From Chitinophaga skermanii (lineage in GTDB: Bacteria > Bacteroidota > Bacteroidia > Chitinophagales > Chitinophagaceae), in contig NZ_QLLL01000007.1 of assembly GCF_003259335.1 (NCBI RefSeq), positions 233,262 through 297,261 on the forward strand: a stretch of DNA of 64,000 nucleotides, given 5' to 3'. The notes under the pieces are model-generated. The model did no database searches. It was not told where the DNA came from and was given only the letters and a program-made list of their open reading frames with translations. Shown piece after piece: positions 33,816 to 43,061 of this stretch (the stretch's first letter is position 1; every line of letters starts with the position of its first letter). Made by a program: the position numbers and the translations under genes.

Positions 33816-34379
33816 TTATGACAATAATCGTTCCACAATTACGGGGAACCATTGATGTTCGAGTACTTGTACTTTCTTCGCTACATCGGTAGGAGAATCG
33901 GTTGAAAGCACTTCGCAGCGTTCTTGTAGAATGGGAGCACCTTCGTCGTAATGTTCGTTTACATAGTGAATGGTGATACCGCTTTCTTTTTCTTGTGCAG
34001 CCACTACTGCTTCGTGCACGAAGTGACCATACATCCCTTTACCACCGTATTTTGGTAAAAGTGCTGGATGGATATTGATGATTTTATTTGGAAAAGCTTG
34101 TACGAGGTTGGTAGGCACCTTCCATAGGAAGCCTGCCAATACAATTAAATCGATATTCGCTTCTTGGAGGAGCTTTACATAAGTATCGCCACGGAAGAAC
34201 TGTTCCTTTTCGATGAGGATGGCAGGAATATTTTCTCGTTCCGCGATATCGAAGATCCCGGCACCGGGTTTATTACAAAGAATGTATTTTACGTTAACGG
34301 TTCCTTTCCCACGGAAGTGATCGATGATCTTTTGCGCATTACTGCCAGCACCTGAAGCGAAAATCGCGATATTTTTCAT
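33816..34379 (-). CDS. purN: Phosphoribosylglycinamide formyltransferase
   Basis: The real start is ATG 34379 (MKNIAIFASGAGSNAQKII), giving 187 residues, the normal PurN length. The frame stays open 78 codons upstream to 34613, but that stretch runs through an 11-base repeat array and is not protein-like. Folate and substrate motifs are FASGAGSN (7-14), the catalytic Asn102 and His104 in INIHPALLPKYGGKGMYG, and Asp145 in HYVNEHYDEGAPI. PurN transfers a formyl group from 10-formyl-tetrahydrofolate to GAR in de novo purine synthesis. Confidence 0.96.
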   Translation of the reverse strand: MKNIAIFASGAGSNAQKIIDHFRGKGTVNVKYILCNKPGAGIFDIAERENIPAILIEKEQFFRGDTYVKLLQEANIDLIVLAGFLWKVPTNLVQAFPNKIINIHPALLPKYGGKGMYGHFVHEAVVAAQEKESGITIHYVNEHYDEGAPILQERCEVLSTDSPTDVAKKVQVLEHQWFPVIVERLLS

Positions 34380-34494
34380 GGCTGCAAAAATAGGAAATGA
34401 TTGCAAATTGGGGTGAATTCCGACAATAGATGCTGAAAACCAACGGACTACTATATAATAATATATAGATAGCCATTCTTTCACCACGCGCTCA

Positions 34495-34608
34495 CCGACT
34501 TCCCACCGACTCCCTACCGACACTCTACCGACTCTCCTCCGACATTTTACCGACAAACCCCCAGTGTTAGTAAGGGTTAAGTAAGTCTTTTGTTGACATT
34601 TCACCGAC
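34495..34608 (+). repeat. 11-base periodic array, core CCGAC
   Basis: CCGAC starts at 34495, 34506, 34517, 34528, 34539 and 34550: six exact 11-base steps with pyrimidine/A-rich 6-base linkers. TTGAC at 34593 and CCGAC at 34604 are again 11 apart. Just upstream of purN. Confidence 0.9.
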
Positions 34609-34735
34609 ATCACCTAAGCCAGTGGTGGGTTCCAGGGAGCGGTTTTTTTGATTTTTCTAATTATGTGCCGCAATTGGCCCCTTTGGGTGTTTTTTTGATA
34701 GTGTTTAATAGCGACTAGTCGAATAAGTGTTAAGT

Positions 34736-34863
34736 AAAGCCAAAGTCTTTCAAAGGCAGGGTAAAGTCTTTCAAAGGGAAGCCAAAGTCTCCCAAAGGCA
34801 AGTCAAAGGCATTTCAAAGGCTTTTCAAAGGGTCGTCAAAGGGAAGTCAAAGGGTTGTTAAAG
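34736..34863 (-). repeat. 11-base periodic array, core CCTTTGA (plus strand TCAAAGG)
   Basis: AAAG starts at 34742, 752, 763, 773, 784, 794, 805, 816, 827, 838, 849 and 860 (34000 numbering). The first six alternate 10/11 (a 21-base unit GTCTTTCAAAG...), the rest are exactly 11. On the minus strand each unit reads CCTTTG plus 5 variable bases. Confidence 0.9.
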
Positions 34864-35530
34864 GCTTTTGTATATATATGCACCTTGAAGGTGTGATTGC
34901 GACTAAATAAAAGAAGGTATGCGTAAACCAACATTTAGCATGTAGGTGGAAAACTATTCCGTACATGGTAAACCATTCAGCATTCAAACTTGTTAAACGG
35001 TAAGAGGTAAAACTGGTACTTGAACACCCAGGCAATCGGCATAAGGAAAAGAAGACCCAAAAAAGAACCAACAATCTAAGGGGGAGCATCAATGTACCGC
35101 CACTTTTTGTTTTCGAGAGATTTATCGCTTTACACGCTGTATAGACGGGGCATTACAACAAAAAACTAGCAACAGTCCATATTCCACCACGTGAAGAAAT
35201 AATGACAATTTTCGTAGAAATATGATTTAAGTCAGGAAACGGAATTTTAACATTTACTAATTTGGTCGGGTTAAATTGGTAAGGAAGGCACTGTTTTGCA
35301 AAAGGCAAACTCTCAATCGCCAGGCTCGGCATATAGCGCGATAGATATTGTAATTTATAGTTGTTAACATCCAATCGCATAAGTATATCTTATACGTTGG
35401 GATGTTTGTTTACAACAAATCGTAGATGTTCGAATGGCTTTAAATCGGCTACAGCAAGGCTTTTCACTTCACTTTATTGAATTAACATTAGTTATTTATA
35501 AGCATATAGGCTAGTAAAAGTTTTTTAGGA

Positions 35531-35566
35531 TTGTTGGGAAATTGTCAACATTCTGTCTTATTTTTG
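35531..35566 (+). promoter_or_regulatory. Promoter of the act-cox operon
   Basis: TATTTTTG (35559-35566) is a good -7 element. TTG at 35534-35536 lies 22 bases upstream as a weak -33. Transcription should start near 35573, about 40 bases before the GTG start of actA. Confidence 0.6.
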
Positions 35567-35613
35567 CGAGCACTTTTAAGGAATCTTTGGTCAAATCTAA
35601 ACTAATATAGACT

Positions 35614-36885
35614 GTGTATCGTCGTGTTTCCATTCGTTTGCGCAAGCATTTTGTGAGTGTCTTTATCCTATGCGCTGGTCTAGTACTTTCAACATTGACT
35701 GTGAGTGCTGCTGATCCAGCTGCTGGTAAAGCCTTATTCCAGGCTAATTGCGCTAGTTGTCACAATGTTCATAAGAAATTAACCGGTCCTGCACTTGCTG
35801 GTGTAGAAGGTAGATGGGCAGATAAGAAATTGCTCCATGCTTGGATCAAAAACTCTCAAAAGGTACTAGCTACCGGTGATAAGTACGCGAATGATTTGTA
35901 CTTGGCTTATAACAAAACAGCCATGACTTCGTTCGAGTCTTTCACTGACGCTGATATCGACAACATCCTTGCTTACGTAGCGGATGAAGAAAAAAAGGGA
36001 GCTGCTGGTCCAAAAGTAGAAGGTACAGCAACAGCAGCAGCTGCTGATGATTCTTCTAGCAATAGCTTGATCTTCGGTATCGTTACCTTGATCTTAGCGG
36101 TTGTAGCGATCATCTTAATGCAAATCAACTCTAACTTACACAAGTTAGCAGCTGATAAAACTGGCGATAAAGTTCCAGAACCAGTTCCGTTCTACCGTAA
36201 CAAAGCATACATCGCTTTAGTGATCGTAATATTATTCATGGTAGGTGGTTACTTTACTATTCAAGGTGCCATTGGCTTAGGTCGTCAACAAGACTATATG
36301 CCAGAACAACCTATCTTCTACTCTCACAAAGTACACGCTGGAATCAACCAGATCAACTGTTTGTATTGCCACTCTTCTGCAGAGAAAGGTAAAGTTGCTA
36401 TGATTCCTTCTGAAAACGTGTGTATGAACTGTCACAAAGCTATCAACGAGTATACAGGTCCAGACTTGTTTACTGCTGAAGGTAAAAAAGTGAACGGTAC
36501 AGCAGAAATCCACAAATTATACGACGCGATCGGTTGGGATGCTAGCGCTCAGAAATATACGAAGCCTGGTAAACCTATCGAATGGGTTAAAATCCACAAC
36601 TTACCTGATCACGTTTACTTCAACCACTCTCAACACGTAGTTGCCGGTAAAGTACAATGTCAAACTTGTCACGGCCCTATCCAAGAAATGGATGAAGTTC
36701 ATCAGTTCGCTGACCTTTCAATGGGATGGTGCGTAAACTGTCACCGTACTACTAAAGTTCAGTTCGCTGATAACAAATACTACAGCATTTTCGAAAAATT
36801 ACACGAAGACATCAAGAATAAGAAAATTGACAGTGTAACAGTAGAAATGGTTGGTGGTACTGAATGTCAAAAATGTCACTACTAA
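35614..36885 (+). CDS. actA: Alternative complex III subunit A, multihaem cytochrome c
   Basis: The 423-residue protein starts at GTG 35614; a TAG lies in frame two codons upstream and no ATG is available. Signal peptide to about residue 32, then a mono-haem cytochrome c domain (CASCH 46-50), a membrane helix at 151-170, a second at 198-218, and a five-haem domain: CLYCH 249-253, CMNCH 270-274, CQTCH 349-353, CVNCH 373-377 and CQKCH 418-422, six CxxCH motifs in total. ActA carries electrons from the quinol-oxidising part of alternative complex III to the oxidase. The fused N-terminal mono-haem domain adds one haem to the canonical pentahaem form. It is the first gene of the operon. Confidence 0.94.
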   Translation: MYRRVSIRLRKHFVSVFILCAGLVLSTLTVSAADPAAGKALFQANCASCHNVHKKLTGPALAGVEGRWADKKLLHAWIKNSQKVLATGDKYANDLYLAYNKTAMTSFESFTDADIDNILAYVADEEKKGAAGPKVEGTATAAAADDSSSNSLIFGIVTLILAVVAIILMQINSNLHKLAADKTGDKVPEPVPFYRNKAYIALVIVILFMVGGYFTIQGAIGLGRQQDYMPEQPIFYSHKVHAGINQINCLYCHSSAEKGKVAMIPSENVCMNCHKAINEYTGPDLFTAEGKKVNGTAEIHKLYDAIGWDASAQKYTKPGKPIEWVKIHNLPDHVYFNHSQHVVAGKVQCQTCHGPIQEMDEVHQFADLSMGWCVNCHRTTKVQFADNKYYSIFEKLHEDIKNKKIDSVTVEMVGGTECQKCHY

Positions 36886-36894
36886 TACTCTGAG

Positions 36895-36928
36895 CAACGG
36901 TTGCATAAATTACTTTATGCAACCATTG
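36895..36928 (+). other. Intercistronic stem-loop between actA and actB
   Basis: GGTTGCATAAA (36899-36909) pairs perfectly with TTTATGCAACC (36914-36924), loop TTAC. Three more pairs extend it after one mismatch. No U-tract; the operon continues. Confidence 0.8.
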
Positions 36929-37029
36929 TTTTGGAACCTGGTATAAGAAGCGTGCCTTACGTCTGAACTGATAAGGAAGGGGCGCGAGAAGAAAGAACAA
37001 ATTGTAAATCGTAACTCGTTAATAATAAC

Positions 37030-40000
37030 ATGGAGCAAAAAAAGTATTGGAAAGGCTTGGAGGAGTTGCACAATACCGCTTCGCATCAAGAAGCTGTGGC
37101 TAACGAATTCAGGGACGAACTCCCTTTTGAAGAGAGTGAAAGCCTGTTGAATGCTACTACCCCTCGTAGGGATTTCTTAAAATACCTAGGGTTTACCACA
37201 GCTGCCGCTACAATTGCTGCGAGCTGCGAAATCCCGGTTAAGAAGGCCATTCCTTATGTAAATAAACCAGAAGATATTACGCCTGGTGTACCGAATTTAT
37301 ATGCTTCAACTTACGTTCAAGATGGGGAATTCGTACCTGTAGTTGTTAAAACTCGTGAAGGTCGCCCGATCAAGATTGAAGGTAATGACTTGTCAACTGT
37401 AACCGGTGGTTCTACAACTGCGCGTGTACAAGGTTCTGTATTGGGCTTGTACGACGTAGCACGTTTACGTTTCCCGGCTATCAATAGCAAACCAGGTAAT
37501 AAAGATGGTTTGCAAGAGCAAGGTTTTGCTGAAATCGACAAAGCTATTTTGGCTGCTTTAGCAGGTAAAACAGCGGTTTTGTTGACTTCAACTATTACCT
37601 CTCCTTCTACTAAAAAAGTAATTGGTGAGTTCTTGGCGAAATACCCAGGCTCTCGTCATGTTACATATGATACAGTTTCTTACGCAGGTATGATCCTCGC
37701 GAATGAAGCTTCTTACGGTAAAAGAGCTTTGCCTTCTTACCACTTCGAAAACGCTAAAGTAGTAGTTAACTTCGGTGCCGATTTCTTAGGTACTTGGTTA
37801 AACCCTGCTGAGTTTACGAAACAATTCGGCGAAACCCGTAAGATCAACCAAGCGAAACCAGAAATGTCTAAACATTTTGCTTTCGAAAGCACAATGAGCT
37901 TAACTGGTGCAAACGCTGATGAAAGATATACACACAGACCATCTGAATTAGGTGCTGTGGTATTGAACTTGTACGCTGCTTTGGGTGGTGCGGTTTCTGC
38001 GCCAGCTATCAGCGATGCACGTTTGAAAGAAGGTATCGCGAAAGCTGCAAAAGCGATCAAAGAAAACCAAGGCAAAACGCTTGTAGTTGCTGGTTCTAAC
38101 GATGTGAATATCCAAATCATCGTGAACGCTATCAACAACCTCGCAGGTGCTAATGGTACTACTATCGATTGGAACACAACCGCTAACTACCGTCAAGGTA
38201 TCGATAGCGACATGGTGAAATTGGTAGAAGACATGAACGCTGGTACTGTAGGTGCATTATTAGTATACGGTGCAAACCCAGTATACGATTACTTCGATGC
38301 AGCTAAGTTCAAAGCCGGTTTAGCGAAAGTAGCGACTACTATCTCTTTCAACGATCGTTACGACGAAACAACTGAATTAGTTAAATACATTGTACCTGCT
38401 CACCATTACTTGGAAAGCTGGGGTGATGTTGAAGCTAAATCTGGTTATTATAGCTTCATCCAACCAACAATCGCGCCATTGTTCAAAACAAGAGCATTCG
38501 AGCAATCATTGTTGACTTGGACTAGCAACCCAACTGTTTGGGAAGACTACTTAAAATCTGCGTGGATCGCTAAATTAGGTTCGCAAGAAGCATGGGATAA
38601 AGCATTGCAAGACGGTGTGATTGAACCAGCTACTGCGCCTGCTTTAGGTGGTGCTACATTCAGCGGCAATGTTGCTGATGCAGCTGCTAAAATTCCTACG
38701 AAGAAAGGTGGCGAATTGGAATTGGTATTGTATGAAAAAGTTGCCATCGGTAATGGTAAAGAAGCCAACAACCCATGGTTACAAGAAATGCCTGATCCAA
38801 TCACGCGCTCTACTTGGGATAACTACGCTTTAATTTCTAACACGCTCGCTAAAAAATTAAATAGCCGCGTATTAGGTGACGACTATGAAATTCATGCTGA
38901 GAAAAAAGTATTGAAAATCAAAGCTAACGGCAAAGAAGTTGAATTACCATTGTTGATCCTTCCAGGTATCCACAAAGAAGTAATCGCTATCGCTGTTGGT
39001 TACGGTCGTGGTAAAAAAGAAAATATCGGTAAAGCTGCGGGTGAAGTTGGTCAAAACGCTTATCCATTCGTATCCTTTAACGGTACTACCTTCGATTACT
39101 TCAGCACATCTGCAACTGCTGAAGACGCAGGTAAAATGTATCCAATCGGTTTAACACAAACTCACAATAGCTACGAAGGTCGCCCTATCGTTAAAGAAAC
39201 TACTTTGGAAGAATTCATCAAGAATCCTAAAGAAGTAAATGCTGATAGAGAGGCGTTAGAGCACTATGGTAAAGATTTCCGTAGAGATGCTACTTTGTAC
39301 AGAGATCAACACACAAACCTCGGTATTAAATGGGGTATGTCGATCGACTTGAACACTTGCTTCGGTTGCGGTGCTTGTACAATCGCTTGTCAAGCTGAAA
39401 ACAACGTATCTGTAGTAGGTAAAGAACAAGTTGTGTTAGCACACGAAATGCACTGGCTCCGTATCGATCGTTACTTCAGTGGCGACGAAAACAATCCAGA
39501 AGTAGTGTTCCAACCAATGCTTTGTCAACACTGTGACAACGCACCTTGTGAAAACGTTTGTCCTGTAGCAGCAACAAACCACAGTTCTGAAGGTATTAAC
39601 CAGATGGCTTACAACCGTTGTATCGGTACACGTTATTGCGCGAACAACTGTCCTTACAAAGTTCGTCGCTTTAACTGGAGAGACTGGAACGGTGCTGATA
39701 GCTTTGAAGGTAACTTGCACGACACTGGCGATATGAACGACGATTTAACACGTATGGTATTGAACCCAGATGTAGTGGTTCGTGCACGTGGTACAATGGA
39801 AAAATGTTCATTCTGCGTACAGCGTTTACAAGATGCGAAATTGGCTGCTAAGAAAGCGGGTCACCCAATGAAAGATGGTGCTGCTAAAACTGCATGTCAA
39901 CAAGCATGTTCAGCTGATGCGATCGTATTCGGTAACGTAAACGATAAAGACTCTGCTATTTACAAGTTGAGAAACGAATTACAAACAGATCGTTTGTACT

Positions 40001-40131
40001 ACGTATTGGAAGAAACGCACGTGTTGCCTTCTATCAACTACTTGGCAAAAATCAGAAACAAAGATGCTGCACCTAAAGCAGAAGCTCACGGTCACGGAGC
40101 GGAAGCGCACAAAGAGGCGGCTCATCACTAA
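37030..40131 (+). CDS. actB: Alternative complex III subunit B, molybdopterin-like/4Fe-4S fusion
   Basis: The 1033-residue protein has a Tat-type signal TPRRDFLKYLGFTTAAATIAASC (Arg46-Arg47), with Cys66 at a lipobox-like position. A molybdopterin-oxidoreductase-like domain (about 90-740) follows, which in this family lacks the cofactor. Then comes a ferredoxin-like domain with cysteine clusters starting CFGCGACTIAC (from Cys777), CQHCDNAPCENVCP, CIGTRYCANNCPYK and CSFCVQRL/CQQAC, enough for several Fe-S clusters. The C-terminus is His-rich (AHGHGAEAHKEAAHH). It is the large extracytoplasmic subunit that passes electrons from quinol to ActA. Confidence 0.96.
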   Translation: MEQKKYWKGLEELHNTASHQEAVANEFRDELPFEESESLLNATTPRRDFLKYLGFTTAAATIAASCEIPVKKAIPYVNKPEDITPGVPNLYASTYVQDGEFVPVVVKTREGRPIKIEGNDLSTVTGGSTTARVQGSVLGLYDVARLRFPAINSKPGNKDGLQEQGFAEIDKAILAALAGKTAVLLTSTITSPSTKKVIGEFLAKYPGSRHVTYDTVSYAGMILANEASYGKRALPSYHFENAKVVVNFGADFLGTWLNPAEFTKQFGETRKINQAKPEMSKHFAFESTMSLTGANADERYTHRPSELGAVVLNLYAALGGAVSAPAISDARLKEGIAKAAKAIKENQGKTLVVAGSNDVNIQIIVNAINNLAGANGTTIDWNTTANYRQGIDSDMVKLVEDMNAGTVGALLVYGANPVYDYFDAAKFKAGLAKVATTISFNDRYDETTELVKYIVPAHHYLESWGDVEAKSGYYSFIQPTIAPLFKTRAFEQSLLTWTSNPTVWEDYLKSAWIAKLGSQEAWDKALQDGVIEPATAPALGGATFSGNVADAAAKIPTKKGGELELVLYEKVAIGNGKEANNPWLQEMPDPITRSTWDNYALISNTLAKKLNSRVLGDDYEIHAEKKVLKIKANGKEVELPLLILPGIHKEVIAIAVGYGRGKKENIGKAAGEVGQNAYPFVSFNGTTFDYFSTSATAEDAGKMYPIGLTQTHNSYEGRPIVKETTLEEFIKNPKEVNADREALEHYGKDFRRDATLYRDQHTNLGIKWGMSIDLNTCFGCGACTIACQAENNVSVVGKEQVVLAHEMHWLRIDRYFSGDENNPEVVFQPMLCQHCDNAPCENVCPVAATNHSSEGINQMAYNRCIGTRYCANNCPYKVRRFNWRDWNGADSFEGNLHDTGDMNDDLTRMVLNPDVVVRARGTMEKCSFCVQRLQDAKLAAKKAGHPMKDGAAKTACQQACSADAIVFGNVNDKDSAIYKLRNELQTDRLYYVLEETHVLPSINYLAKIRNKDAAPKAEAHGHGAEAHKEAAHH

Positions 40132-40140
40132 CATAACTTT

Positions 40141-40169
40141 TTAGCAAGGTGCCTCAGGTACCTTGCTAA
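40141..40169 (+). other. Intercistronic stem-loop between actB and actC
   Basis: TTAGCAAGGTGCC (40141-40153) pairs with 40157-40169 (13 pairs including one G-T wobble), triloop TCA. No U-tract follows. Confidence 0.8.
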
Positions 40170-40246
40170 ATTCAAAGGAAGAGAACAGGATTAAAAAAGT
40201 AACGGCTAGTAGTGTAAACAATTATTGGCTAAAAGCTTAAAACACT

Positions 40247-41680
40247 ATGCATTTAAAGTACGAATCCACACTGAGAGAACCATTAGTAGATGGGGTTAAG
40301 GATTATCACCAGGTAACGGAAGATATCATTGCTCCTATTGAAGCCAAACCTGGTAAACTGTGGTATGTAGGCTTTGCTATTTCGATAGTATTATTGTTAT
40401 TCGGTGTCTTCTCTGTAACCTGGGAAGTTTACTACGGTACAGGTGTGTGGAACTTGAATAAGACCATTGGTTGGGGTTGGGATATTACCAACTTCGTATG
40501 GTGGGTAGGTATCGGTCACGCCGGTACATTGATTTCCGCCATCTTAATGTTATTCCGTCAAGGCTGGCGTACAGGTGTAAACCGTGCAGCTGAGGCGATG
40601 ACCATCTTCGCGGTAATGTGTGCGGGCCAGTTCCCGATCTTCCACATGGGTCGTGTATGGATGGCATTCTTCGTATTACCTTATCCAAATACGCGTGGCC
40701 CATTATGGGTGAACTTTAACTCACCATTGTTGTGGGACGTATTTGCGATCTCTACTTACTTCACAGTATCGTTGTTGTTCTGGTATTCAGGTTTGATTCC
40801 AGATTTCGCCACTGTACGTGATAGAGCAAAAACTAAATTACGTAAGTTATTATACGGTGTTGCTTCATTTGGTTGGACTGGTTCTACCAAACACTGGCAA
40901 CGTCACGAGGCATTATCATTAGTATTGGCAGGTTTATCTACGCCGTTGGTACTTTCTGTACACACGATTGTATCTTTTGACTTTGCTACTTCTGTAATTC
41001 CTGGTTGGCACACCACTATCTTCCCTCCTTACTTCGTAGCAGGTGCGATCTTCTCTGGTTTCGCGATGGTGCAAACCTTGTTGATCATCTGTCGTAAAAT
41101 CATGGGCTTGGAAGATTACATCACGATGGGTCACATCGAAGCGATGAACAAGGTGATTGTATTAACGGGTTCTATTGTGGGTGTTGCTTACTTAACCGAG
41201 TTGTTTATGGCTTGGTACGGTGGTAACCCATACGAATTCGATACTTTCTACAAATTCCGTGCAGCTGGTCCTTTAGGTTGGTCTTACTGGATCATGATGT
41301 CTTGTAACGTAATTTCTCCACAGGTGTTCTGGTTCCGTAAAATGAGAAGGAACATCGCTGTAACGTTTGTGATGTCTATCATCGTAAACATCGGTATGTG
41401 GTTCGAACGTTTCGTAATTATCTGTACTTCATTGTACCGTGACTATTTACCATCGAGCTGGTCGTACTACCGTCCATCTTGGCCTGAGTTAGGTTTCTAC
41501 ATTGGTACATTTGGTTTATTCTTTACATGCTTCTTCTTATTCTCTAAATACTTCCCAGTAATTGCGGTTGCGGAAATTAAGAGCATCCTCAAAGTGAGCG
41601 GTGAAAGTTATAAGAATAAAATGGTGGCGTTGGAAGAATCTAGCATCGAGAAATTCGAGCACGACGCTCATCACCACTAG
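40247..41680 (+). CDS. actC: Alternative complex III subunit C, NrfD/PsrC-type quinol-binding membrane protein
   Basis: The 477-residue protein has about ten membrane helices and the NrfD family pattern (WYVGFAISIVLLLFGVFSVTWEVYYGTGVW, NFVWWVGIGHAGTLISAILMLFRQGWR, GQFPIFHMGRVWMAFF). ActC holds the quinol site and a proton path facing ActB. The His and Asp-rich segments in the early helices are those expected for quinol oxidation. The C-terminus ends EHDAHHH. It is paralogous to ActF further down the operon. The ATG at 40247 follows a 115-base gap that contains a hairpin. Confidence 0.95.
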   Translation: MHLKYESTLREPLVDGVKDYHQVTEDIIAPIEAKPGKLWYVGFAISIVLLLFGVFSVTWEVYYGTGVWNLNKTIGWGWDITNFVWWVGIGHAGTLISAILMLFRQGWRTGVNRAAEAMTIFAVMCAGQFPIFHMGRVWMAFFVLPYPNTRGPLWVNFNSPLLWDVFAISTYFTVSLLFWYSGLIPDFATVRDRAKTKLRKLLYGVASFGWTGSTKHWQRHEALSLVLAGLSTPLVLSVHTIVSFDFATSVIPGWHTTIFPPYFVAGAIFSGFAMVQTLLIICRKIMGLEDYITMGHIEAMNKVIVLTGSIVGVAYLTELFMAWYGGNPYEFDTFYKFRAAGPLGWSYWIMMSCNVISPQVFWFRKMRRNIAVTFVMSIIVNIGMWFERFVIICTSLYRDYLPSSWSYYRPSWPELGFYIGTFGLFFTCFFLFSKYFPVIAVAEIKSILKVSGESYKNKMVALEESSIEKFEHDAHHH

Positions 41681-41776
41681 TAGTTAGGATGTGGTGTAAT
41701 TGAAGAAGTGAAGAGAAACATCTACTACAAACCAGGAAAGAAACAGTATTAAAAGGAATTTGAATTTATCAATCAT

Positions 41777-42361
41777 ATGGCTGTAAAAAAATTTGTTGTC
41801 GGAAGCTTTGATGATGAAGCAGTATTGTTTCCAGCAGTGAAGAAAGTGAGAACTGCGGGTTACAAGATTCACGACGTATACACGCCTTTCCCAATCCATG
41901 GTTTAGACCATGCAATGGGTTTACGTGAAACTAGCTTGCATACAGCGGGTTTCATTTATGGTATCACAGGTACCACAACGGCATTATCATTCATGAGCTG
42001 GGTGTTTACAACAGACTGGCCAATGAACATTGGTGGTAAGCCACACTTCCCATTACCTGCATTCATCCCGATTACTTTCGAGTTAACAGTATTATTTGCA
42101 GCAGTGGGTATGGTACTTACATTTTGTTATCTCTGCCAATTGGCACCATTCGTAAAGAAACACATCTTCCACCCTCGTCAAACAGATGATTTGATGATTA
42201 TGGCGATCGAGGTTACTGAAAAAACGAATGCAGAAGAAGTGAAAGCGTTTTTAGCGAGCGTTGGTGCAAAAGAAATCAACGAGCAAGTAGCTGAAACTGG
42301 CTGGTGGTTTGGTAGGTATGACAAAGAAGATACCTTCTATAATAAAGCAGTAACTGCTTAA
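41777..42361 (+). CDS. actD: Alternative complex III subunit D (DUF3341)
   Basis: The 194-residue protein has a soluble N-terminal ferredoxin-like fold (KKFVVGSFDDEAVLFPAVKKVRTAGYKIHDVYTPFPIHGLDHAMGL), two membrane helices (TAGFIYGITGTTTALSFMSWVF and ITFELTVLFAAVGMVLTFCYL), and a soluble C-terminus. This is the DUF3341 arrangement. ActD is a structural subunit of alternative complex III between ActC and ActF, with no cofactors. Position in the operon is canonical. Confidence 0.94.
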   Translation: MAVKKFVVGSFDDEAVLFPAVKKVRTAGYKIHDVYTPFPIHGLDHAMGLRETSLHTAGFIYGITGTTTALSFMSWVFTTDWPMNIGGKPHFPLPAFIPITFELTVLFAAVGMVLTFCYLCQLAPFVKKHIFHPRQTDDLMIMAIEVTEKTNAEEVKAFLASVGAKEINEQVAETGWWFGRYDKEDTFYNKAVTA

Positions 42362-42403
42362 TATTCAACTAATAAGACTAGAAAGTAAGTAATAAATAAA
42401 TTG

Positions 42404-43009
42404 ATGAAAAGGACTTCCAACATATTGATTGTAGCTGCTTTGGCTGGCGGAGCACTCCTAGCAGCTTGCGGCAAGGATCACAGAAAGCCCGGCAAGATTT
42501 ATATGCCAGATATGTACGAATCCCGCGCATATGAATTTTATAATGGCAAATTAGCCAATATGAAGCCCGTGGAAGGTACAGTGAAAAGAGGGGAAATGTT
42601 GCCTTACCATTTGAAAGAAGCAGATACTGCACAGGCAAACGCAATGAAGAATCCACTGGTGAACTTAACTGCGGCTGACCTTGCAGAAGGTAAACGCTTA
42701 TTTGATATTTACTGTGGTATCTGCCATGGTCAAAAATTGGATGGTAACGGACCTCTTTACAATGGTGGTTCTGGTCCATACTCTGCTGCTCCAGCTAACT
42801 TCTTAGCAGGTAAAGTAGCAGCGTACTCTGAAGGACGCATCTTCCATGTTATTACTTACGGTTTCAACATGATGGGTAGCTACGCTAGTCAACTCGATAG
42901 AGAACAACGTTGGAAAGTAGTTGCTTATATTAAGAGCGTACAACATCCGGAAACTGCGGTAGTAGCAGCAGCAGCACCAGCAGCAACGGCAGACTCAACT
43001 GCTAAGTAA
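42404..43009 (+). CDS. actE: Alternative complex III subunit E, mono-haem lipoprotein cytochrome c
   Basis: 201 residues from ATG 42404 (a TTG one codon upstream is less likely). Lipoprotein signal with LLAAC, the acylated cysteine at residue 22. The haem motif is CGICH at 104-108, with methionines in FNMMGSYA as candidate sixth ligands. The C-terminal Ala-rich tail (VVAAAAPAATADSTAK) is flexible. ActE is a mono-haem cytochrome anchored in the membrane face that carries electrons toward the oxidase. It sits 42 bases after actD. Confidence 0.94.
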   Translation: MKRTSNILIVAALAGGALLAACGKDHRKPGKIYMPDMYESRAYEFYNGKLANMKPVEGTVKRGEMLPYHLKEADTAQANAMKNPLVNLTAADLAEGKRLFDIYCGICHGQKLDGNGPLYNGGSGPYSAAPANFLAGKVAAYSEGRIFHVITYGFNMMGSYASQLDREQRWKVVAYIKSVQHPETAVVAAAAPAATADSTAK

Positions 43010-43061
43010 TTAGCGGTTTATTAATTAACAGAATTTCTATTAAGTATTTTAATATACAGTA

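Larger units (their letters stand above)
34380..35613. other. 1.2 kb intergenic region between purN and the act operon
   Basis: It holds two 11-base repeat arrays (34495-34608 and 34736-34863), a small hairpin GCACCTTGAAGGTGTG near 34880, and the act promoter at 35531-35566. A minus-strand frame of 75 codons at 35153-35380 (MRLDVNNYKLQYLSRYMPS...) is open but has no supporting features. It divides divergently transcribed genes. Confidence 0.7.

Noticed and set aside
34380..34613. N-terminal extension of PurN
   Set aside because: It runs through the CCGAC array, and PurN has a normal start at 34379.
34736..34863. CRISPR or coding repeat
   Set aside because: Units are 10-11 bases, not a multiple of three, and lie in no credible gene.
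35153..35380. 75-codon open frame on the minus strand in the purN-act gap
   Set aside because: No promoter, start context, family resemblance or neighbour support; it may be chance.
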